Source: Deltaproteobacteria bacterium (lineage in GTDB: Bacteria > Desulfobacterota > Desulfarculia > Adiutricales > JAGVGV01). From it: a stretch of DNA of 11,225 nucleotides. The position numbers and the translations under genes are program-made. The notes beneath the pieces were generated by a model. The model was given only the letters and a program-made list of their open reading frames with translations. It searched no databases and had not been told where the DNA came from. The stretch's first letter is position 1. Each line of letters starts with the position of its first letter. Below are positions 6,806 through 11,225 of the stretch, one piece after another. The stretch covers positions 1-11,225 of the forward strand of contig JADFXS010000070.1 of assembly GCA_015233515.1 (NCBI GenBank), in the 5' to 3' direction.

Positions 6806-6913
6806 TAAAAGTAGTTGTTTACGTTTACAGGAATGCTGTACTTAGCCGATCACTCCGAATCGACCCATTTTAGAACTGTAACTGGCGCCCGATGTTGCGG
6901 CTGAAGCTCATGA
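6806..6913. other. Non-coding stretch after the racemase gene
   Basis: No gene or clear terminator is visible. It has a tandem GTTTACGTTTAC (6818-6829) and a small hairpin TACAG-GAATG-CTGTA (6826-6840). The segment around 6842-6886 (GATCACTCCGAATCGACCC and following) resembles, from memory only, the non-coding ends of some insertion sequences. Confidence 0.25.
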
Positions 6914-7930
6914 TCAAAAGATTTCACTGTTGGGATTAAACCCATACTTGAAAGGGTCTTCTTCATTCACCACGAAGTTGTGTAATCCGGTGATAAAGGC
7001 CCGGCCCCGGATTTCAGGCACGACCGCGGGGATTCCACCTACGGTGGTCTCTTCAACGATCCGGCCGTAAAACGTCGTCCCGAAAAGACTGCTGTGGGGG
7101 AATTCGCAGCCCACCCCCAATTTTCCCTTGGCATGGAGTAAGGCCATCCTGGCACAGGTCCCCGTTCCGCAAGGGGACCGGTCTATTTGGCCCGATCCAA
7201 AAACCACGACATTCCTGGCCGGCTCGGATTTATCGTGGAATTCCACCAAATCCACTTGGCTGGCCACGCCCGAGCCCGGGTGGATTATGCTTTGCTCCGT
7301 GTTGATCCGTCGACGAATGTCCATTCCCAGTTGCCGAAGTTGCTTAATGTTTTCCAAAGTCAAGGAGAGGCCGAGATCATCGACGGAGACAATTCCAAAA
7401 AAATTACCGCCGTAAACGATTTCGACCGGGACCTCCCTTCCGTCCATCAACTTGACGGTAATCGCGCGATAGAAAAACGCCGGAACGTTTTGGATGGTGA
7501 CATCCTTCACTTGTCTATCGAGCAGGTCGGCTCTGGCCGCGATACGGCCGGCGGGAGTATCCAGGACGACATGCTGAACCGCCGCGCCGGATTTTTTTTC
7601 CACAGGGATTATCCCGGCTTCCAACAGGATGGTTACCGCTCCGATGGACCCGTGTCCGCACATATCAAGATACCCCTGGCTGTCCATAAAAATGACCCCC
7701 ACCTGGGCGTCTTCGATGGTCGGAGTGGTAATAATGGCCCCGAACATATCCTGATGCCCTCGAGGCTCCCACATCAGGGTTTTACGAAGCATGTCCATGT
7801 TGGATTGCAGCCATTGTTTCCTGGCCGCCATGGTCTTGCCGGGTAAAGGTGGCAGACCGCCGGTCACGACCCTGGTGGGCTCTCCGGCGGTATGGGCGTC
7901 GATCGTACTGATCAGCCGAGAGAATTCCAT
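6914..7930 (-). CDS. Proline racemase / 4-hydroxyproline epimerase family enzyme
   Basis: A 338-residue cytoplasmic, cofactor-independent racemase family enzyme. It starts MEFSRLISTIDAHTAGEPTRVV, the family N-terminus. Both catalytic cysteines are present: Cys91 in DMCGHGSIGA and Cys254 in DRSPCGTGTCAR, with His93 and Asp250 beside them. Two cysteines favour proline racemase or 4-hydroxyproline 2-epimerase over trans-3-hydroxyproline dehydratase, which has Thr at the second site. YGGNFFGIV (173-181) is the usual substrate-side segment. The start at 7930 (GGGGAAAG upstream) is chosen because homology begins there; the frame stays open upstream to an ATG at 8089, but that stretch looks unlike the family. 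A sigma-54 promoter lies about 200 nt upstream. With the Liv system downstream it probably handles an imported imino acid; proline versus hydroxyproline versus a related compound cannot be settled here. Confidence 0.9.
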   Translation of the reverse strand: MEFSRLISTIDAHTAGEPTRVVTGGLPPLPGKTMAARKQWLQSNMDMLRKTLMWEPRGHQDMFGAIITTPTIEDAQVGVIFMDSQGYLDMCGHGSIGAVTILLEAGIIPVEKKSGAAVQHVVLDTPAGRIAARADLLDRQVKDVTIQNVPAFFYRAITVKLMDGREVPVEIVYGGNFFGIVSVDDLGLSLTLENIKQLRQLGMDIRRRINTEQSIIHPGSGVASQVDLVEFHDKSEPARNVVVFGSGQIDRSPCGTGTCARMALLHAKGKLGVGCEFPHSSLFGTTFYGRIVEETTVGGIPAVVPEIRGRAFITGLHNFVVNEEDPFKYGFNPNSEIF

Positions 7931-8140
7931 AATCTTTCCCCGTGTTCGGATTTTTCCGACTATGAAAGATGAAAATGAGCGGGGCCTCACGAATCGTTTT
8001 CCGGCAACTTGCCCGCCCTGGCGTGTAGACCGGAATGATGTTTCTGGGCTCGGGCAGAGATCGCCGCCGCGCCACGAGTCCATTTTCATTTGGTTATCTG
8101 AAGGTTAGGCTACTGTTGTTATCCGGACTCAAACAAAGAG

Positions 8141-8157
8141 AGCAACTTTCGCGCCAA
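8141..8157 (-). promoter_or_regulatory. Sigma-54 (-24/-12) promoter of the racemase gene
   Basis: The minus strand reads TTGGCGCGAAAGTTGCT, against the consensus TTGGCACG-N4-TTGCW: one change (A to G), with GG (8155-8154) and GC (8143-8142) exactly 10 bases apart. Predicted start is near 8130, giving a leader of about 200 nt before the ATG at 7930. A sigma-54-type activator gene and a palindrome suitable as enhancer lie just upstream, which strengthens the call. Confidence 0.75.
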
Positions 8158-8168
8158 CTTAAACCGGC

Positions 8169-8185
8169 AAAAAACTAAGTTTTTT
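8169..8185. repeat. A/T-rich palindrome upstream of the sigma-54 promoter
   Basis: AAAAAAC-TAA-GTTTTTT is a 7-bp stem with a 3-base loop, immediately upstream of the -24 element. It could bend DNA between enhancer and promoter, or act as a weak terminator for read-through from the activator gene. Neither role is proven. Confidence 0.35.
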
Positions 8186-8259
8186 CTACTGTAATATCTG
8201 AGGCTTATACTGGAAATCCGGCGTCGGGCTTCTTAAACTGGCCGCCGCTTCCGAGTCAA

Positions 8260-8278
8260 GTGCGTCACAATGATGCAC
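8260..8278. promoter_or_regulatory. Candidate enhancer (upstream activating) site
   Basis: GTGCGTCA-CAA-TGATGCAC is a palindrome with 7 of 8 half-site bases matching. Its centre is about 114 bp upstream of the -24 GG of the sigma-54 promoter, a normal distance for an NtrC-type activator dimer. That it is bound by the product of the adjacent activator gene is inferred. Confidence 0.5.
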
Positions 8279-8337
8279 CTGAAGTCGCGGAGAACACCCG
8301 AAGCCTGGAATTAAAGAGCAGAAACCGGCGTGTCAAA

Positions 8338-8367
8338 TATACGCACCCGGGTTGACTAGTGACGCAC
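8338..8367 (-). promoter_or_regulatory. Two further half-sites of the candidate enhancer motif
   Basis: On the minus strand GTGCGTCAC (8367-8359) and GTGCGTATA (8346-8338) repeat the half-site of the 8260-8278 palindrome in the same direction, 21 bp (two helical turns) apart. The first is identical over nine bases to the left arm of the palindrome. The remainder of this 595-nt gap (to 8525) holds a 46-bp symmetric segment, ATTTTGAAG at 8439-8447 mirrored by CTTCAAAAT at 8476-8484, and no gene I can support. Confidence 0.35.
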
Positions 8368-8525
8368 TGGTTGATGATGATAATTTATTTGAGGTGACTG
8401 CAAAACTTAAAATTTTAGCCCGGATCGAGGAGGGCGAGATTTTGAAGCCGCGGGAATACGGCTGTATTTTGATGACTTCAAAATTGAGTCCGACAAAGAG
8501 TTGGGCCAAAAGGGCGGTTTTGCTA

Positions 8526-9902
8526 TCACCTCATTTGTTTTAGTTTCCTTTGTAGTGTCCGCCTAGTGACGTCGAGGATTTTCGCCGCGTGGGTGCGGTT
8601 TCCGCCCACGGTCTCCAAAACCTCGAGGATATGACGCTGTTCCATTTCGGCCAGAGTAAGGAATCGAGAAGATTTTTTTTGCCCGTTTTCCAGTTGGATG
8701 CCGCCGTGAGACCTGACAGAGGAAAGGTGGAGAGTATCGTCGGCTTCCAGGAGAATCGCGCCGGCGATCAGGTTTCGCAATTCCCGGACATTGCCGGGGA
8801 AGGAGTAGGTCATGAGCCGGTTGACCAGGTCCGGGGCCAGGGAGTTAATGGTTTTTCCGTTCTCTCGAGTAAAGATTTCCAGAAAACGCTGAGCCAGAGG
8901 AAGAATGTCCTTAGGTCTTTCTCGCAGCGGCGGCAAAGCGATGTGGAACATGTTCAGCCGGTGGAAGAGATCGGCTCGAAACCTGCCCGCTTCAATCTCC
9001 GTATCGATATGCCGATTGGTGGCGGCCAGCACTCGAAGATTGACGCTACGGCTCAGGGTGCTCCCTAGCTGGTGGAACTCGCGTTCTTGGAGAACCCGGA
9101 GCAATCCTCCCTGTTGCGGAAGTTCCAGGTCGGCTATTTCATCCAGGAAAAGTGTGCCGCCTTGAGCAGCCTCCAAGAATCCCTTTCTTTCGCCCACGGC
9201 TCCGGTGAAAGCGCCCTTGGCATGGCCGAAAAAATCATCCCTAAAGAGTGTGCCGCTGACCGCGCCCATGTTGACGGGGACAAACGCTTGGCTCGCCCGA
9301 CCGCTCAGGGCGTGAATAGTCCGGGCGATCATTTCCTTGCCGGTCCCCGATTCTCCGGTGATGACCACGCTGTAATCCGTGGGCGCGACAACTTCGACCT
9401 TGTGAAAAACCCGCGCCATGGCCGGATCCTTGGCCACCATGTTCTGGAAAGCCTCGGGGTGCTTGATATCCTCAAAAGAGGGTTCCCGCTCGTACAAACC
9501 CAGATCATATCGCAAGCAGTACCGTTCCAGAGCCCGTTTGATAACGATAATCAGCTTGTCAAAGCCGACTGGTTTGACCAGGTAATCGTATGCTCCCAAT
9601 TTTATGGCCTGGACCGCGGAACGGGTATCATCCATGGCGGTAATGATGACGCATTCCACATTAAAGAATCTTTCCTTAATGATGCGCAGCAGTTCCAGCC
9701 CATCCACATCGGGCATGACCAAGTCCAGCAGCACAAACTGGAACGGATGGGCTTCGAGAAGAGGTATCACCCGCCGGCTGTCGGAAACCAGAGCCGGTTC
9801 GGGCATTCCGGCTTCAGCCAATAAGGTTTTGACGGTCAGCAAAAAACCTGTATCGTCATCGACCACCAGAATAGGGGTCGGTTTTCCGGGAATCAACTCC
9901 AT
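8526..9902 (-). CDS. NtrC-family sigma-54 response regulator (REC-AAA+-Fis HTH)
   Basis: A 458-residue transcription activator. The receiver domain (about 10-122) has Asp15/Asp16, phospho-acceptor Asp60 in VLLDLVMPDVDG, Thr88 and Lys110. The AAA+ domain (about 150-385) has Walker A GESGTGKE (183-190), the sigma-54 contact loop GAFTGA (230-235), Walker B LFLDE (251-255), DLFHRLNMF (311-319) and the sensor II FPGNVREL (368-375). The Fis-type helix-turn-helix is about 418-456 (NRTHAAKILDVTRRTLQRKL). The segment before GAFTGA reads RDDFFGHAK where most relatives have ESELFGH, a small divergence. The ATG overlaps the end of the kinase gene by 10 nt, so translation is coupled and they are a cognate pair. 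Its likely target is the sigma-54 promoter at 8141-8157 through the palindromes at 8260-8367 (inference). Confidence 0.93.
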   Translation of the reverse strand: MELIPGKPTPILVVDDDTGFLLTVKTLLAEAGMPEPALVSDSRRVIPLLEAHPFQFVLLDLVMPDVDGLELLRIIKERFFNVECVIITAMDDTRSAVQAIKLGAYDYLVKPVGFDKLIIVIKRALERYCLRYDLGLYEREPSFEDIKHPEAFQNMVAKDPAMARVFHKVEVVAPTDYSVVITGESGTGKEMIARTIHALSGRASQAFVPVNMGAVSGTLFRDDFFGHAKGAFTGAVGERKGFLEAAQGGTLFLDEIADLELPQQGGLLRVLQEREFHQLGSTLSRSVNLRVLAATNRHIDTEIEAGRFRADLFHRLNMFHIALPPLRERPKDILPLAQRFLEIFTRENGKTINSLAPDLVNRLMTYSFPGNVRELRNLIAGAILLEADDTLHLSSVRSHGGIQLENGQKKSSRFLTLAEMEQRHILEVLETVGGNRTHAAKILDVTRRTLQRKLKQMR

Positions 9903-11225
9903 AAATCGGTCTTTCCTATTGTCGTTTCCAAACGCCCATCGACCATCCCCCCGTGCAAGCTGTCGAGCACCCGTTGGAATTCAGTTTCAAAGCGGTCGGT
10001 CCATTCTCTCAGTTCCGCTTGCGGCCATTCCTTTGCTCCGGTTTCCAACTCCGCGGCCAAATCCCGGCAGGTCAGCGCATCGATGCGTGCGCAAGCCCCC
10101 TTCAGGGTATGGGCCGCAAAGTAAATGCCCTGTCGGTCTTCATCGGCCACGGCGGATTTGAGGCGAGTCAACACAACTGGGGTTTCCTGACTAAAGATGT
10201 CGTAAACCTGCTCGATCAATCGTTCATTGCCGCCAAAGCGGCGCCGGGTCGTCGGTCGGTCCAGTAAGACTGTATCGGTCTGCCGCGGTGGTGAATAGAC
10301 TGCCGGATCCGGCGCCAACCGGGACTGACGACGGTTACGGTCGATTACCGCCGCCAGAGTCTCGATCTCAACAGGCTTGGCGAGGAAATCGTTCATGCCC
10401 GCCTCCGCGCTCTGTCGGCGGTATTCTTCGAGAACGTGGGCCGTCATAGCCACGACCGGAACGTCCCGGTTAAGTCCGCCGGCCGCACCGCTCCGGAGGC
10501 GGCGGGTGGTTTCCAACCCGTTCAGGCCGCTCATTTGAAGATCCATGAGCACCAAATCAAAACGTTCCCGCTGTAGGTACTCCAAGGCCTGGAGCCCATC
10601 AGTTACGGTGGTGGGCGTATGCCCCAGCTCTTCGATAAACCGGCCGGTGACCCAGGCATTGGTCAGGTTATCTTCCACTTGCAGGATTTTGAAGGGCGAT
10701 TGTTTTGAGCTAGGCAGGATATCGGCCGTTACCGCCGCACTTGGGATTTCGGATTCCGGAGACGCAATCCCCGGTTCAAAAGCCGCCAGAAAACAAAACC
10801 GGCTGCCTTGTTCCTTTCGGTTTTCCGCCCAGATTGCGCCGCCCATTAGCTCAACATACTTTTTGCATACGGTCAGGCCCAGGCCGATTCCCCCCCGGCT
10901 TCGCTCCATGGGACTCTGGCACTGGCGAAAGCTGTCGAAAATGATATCCAGATGATCCTTCACTATTCCAATACCCGTATCTTCGACCGCCCAAAAAAGA
11001 TGGAACGCTTCATCACCTTTGGCTGGCTGGCTATTTCCAAGCCGCTCCAAAATATCGGCGCCCGGCGCCGCGACCCTGACCTCGATGCCTCCGGCATCGG
11101 TGAATTTCAGCGCGTTTCCCACCAGATTTATGAGAATTTGTCTCAATCGGACCGAATCTCCCTTCACATAACGAGGCAAACCTGCATCTACGGTCAGGGT
11201 AAAAGCCAGTCCTTTCTGCCGAGCC
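9893..11225 (-). CDS. Hybrid sensor histidine kinase, C-terminal part (HATPase-REC-Hpt); 5' end beyond window
   Basis: The frame is open to the right edge; 443 residues are visible, and the sensor region and phospho-accepting HisKA helix lie outside. The HATPase domain runs from the edge to about residue 148: N-box with Asn37 (LVGNALKFTD), G1 box VEDTGIGI with Asp82, and G2 box GGIGLGL at about 111-117. The receiver domain (about 180-295) has Glu184/Asp185, phospho-acceptor Asp228 in LVLMDLQMSGLNG, Thr261 and Lys283. The Hpt domain (about 325-425) carries His372 in AAHTLKGACARI. This is an internal His-Asp-His phosphorelay that would finally phosphorylate the receiver of the downstream activator. 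The stop at 9893-9895 lies inside the start region of the activator gene. Cell location and signal cannot be judged because the sensor part is missing. The start shown for this entry is the window edge, not a real start codon. Confidence 0.9.
   Translation of the reverse strand, partial: ARQKGLAFTLTVDAGLPRYVKGDSVRLRQILINLVGNALKFTDAGGIEVRVAAPGADILERLGNSQPAKGDEAFHLFWAVEDTGIGIVKDHLDIIFDSFRQCQSPMERSRGGIGLGLTVCKKYVELMGGAIWAENRKEQGSRFCFLAAFEPGIASPESEIPSAAVTADILPSSKQSPFKILQVEDNLTNAWVTGRFIEELGHTPTTVTDGLQALEYLQRERFDLVLMDLQMSGLNGLETTRRLRSGAAGGLNRDVPVVAMTAHVLEEYRRQSAEAGMNDFLAKPVEIETLAAVIDRNRRQSRLAPDPAVYSPPRQTDTVLLDRPTTRRRFGGNERLIEQVYDIFSQETPVVLTRLKSAVADEDRQGIYFAAHTLKGACARIDALTCRDLAAELETGAKEWPQAELREWTDRFETEFQRVLDSLHGGMVDGRLETTIGKTDLWS

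Noticed and set aside
6614..6873. Plus-strand 64- and 83-codon frames between the racemase and binding-protein genes
   Set aside because: Both lie within repeat copy B, are Arg-rich and lack ribosome sites. Different frames of the two repeat copies are open, so no protein is being conserved.
8352..8543. Plus-strand 63-codon reading frame beside the activator gene
   Set aside because: It begins with TTG without a ribosome site, overlaps the end of the activator gene on the other strand and resembles no family I know. The same DNA is better explained as regulatory and symmetric intergenic sequence.
9072..9824. Plus-strand 250-codon frame opposite the sigma-54 activator gene
   Set aside because: Antisense shadow of the conserved AAA+ and receiver domains; no recognisable domain and no plausible promoter.

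Overview
The window (about 11.2 kb) reads as chromosome of a Gram-negative bacterium of moderate GC, probably an environmental deltaproteobacterium (Desulfobacterota-like). This placement is an inference from the mix of a five-gene branched-chain (Liv/HAAT) ABC uptake system, a hybrid histidine kinase with an NtrC-type sigma-54 activator, and a proline racemase family enzyme. No rRNA, tRNA or marker gene is present to prove it. No tRNA, rRNA or CRISPR array was seen.

Layout. The left end (1-396) is AT-rich and mostly non-coding, with a good sigma-70-like promoter (321-349) for the only convincing plus-strand gene, a small secreted SnoaL-like protein (397-876) closed by a textbook intrinsic terminator (890-915). 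All other genes lie on the minus strand, so they are transcribed from right to left: hybrid histidine kinase (runs off the right edge) -> sigma-54 response regulator (8526-9902, 10-nt overlap with the kinase gene) -> proline/hydroxyproline racemase-epimerase (6914-7930) -> periplasmic binding protein (5054-6316) -> livG (3984-4719, frameshifted) -> livF (3207-3914) -> livH (2155-3180) -> livM (1081-2145).

How it may work together. The racemase gene is preceded by a near-consensus sigma-54 promoter (-24/-12, 8141-8157). A palindromic candidate enhancer (8260-8278) and further half-sites lie about 110-210 bp upstream of it. The sigma-54 activator gene lies just beyond these sites. The simplest model is a phosphorelay (kinase with receiver and Hpt domains -> NtrC-type activator) that switches on catabolism of an amino or imino acid such as proline, hydroxyproline or a betaine, with the Liv-type transporter bringing in the substrate. 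This is inferred from gene neighbourhood; the substrate is not read from the sequence.

Two points stand out. First, livG is split by one extra T in an 8-T run right after the Walker A half. Removing one T restores a normal 244-residue LivG, so this is an assembly/sequencing error, a phase-variable or slippage-rescued gene, or a new pseudogene. Second, the two long gaps around the binding-protein gene contain diverged copies of the same intergenic repeat in opposite orientations (4784-4991 and 6628-6805). One copy has 19-bp imperfect terminal inverted repeats, and both keep a small hairpin at the same place with a compensating base-pair change.
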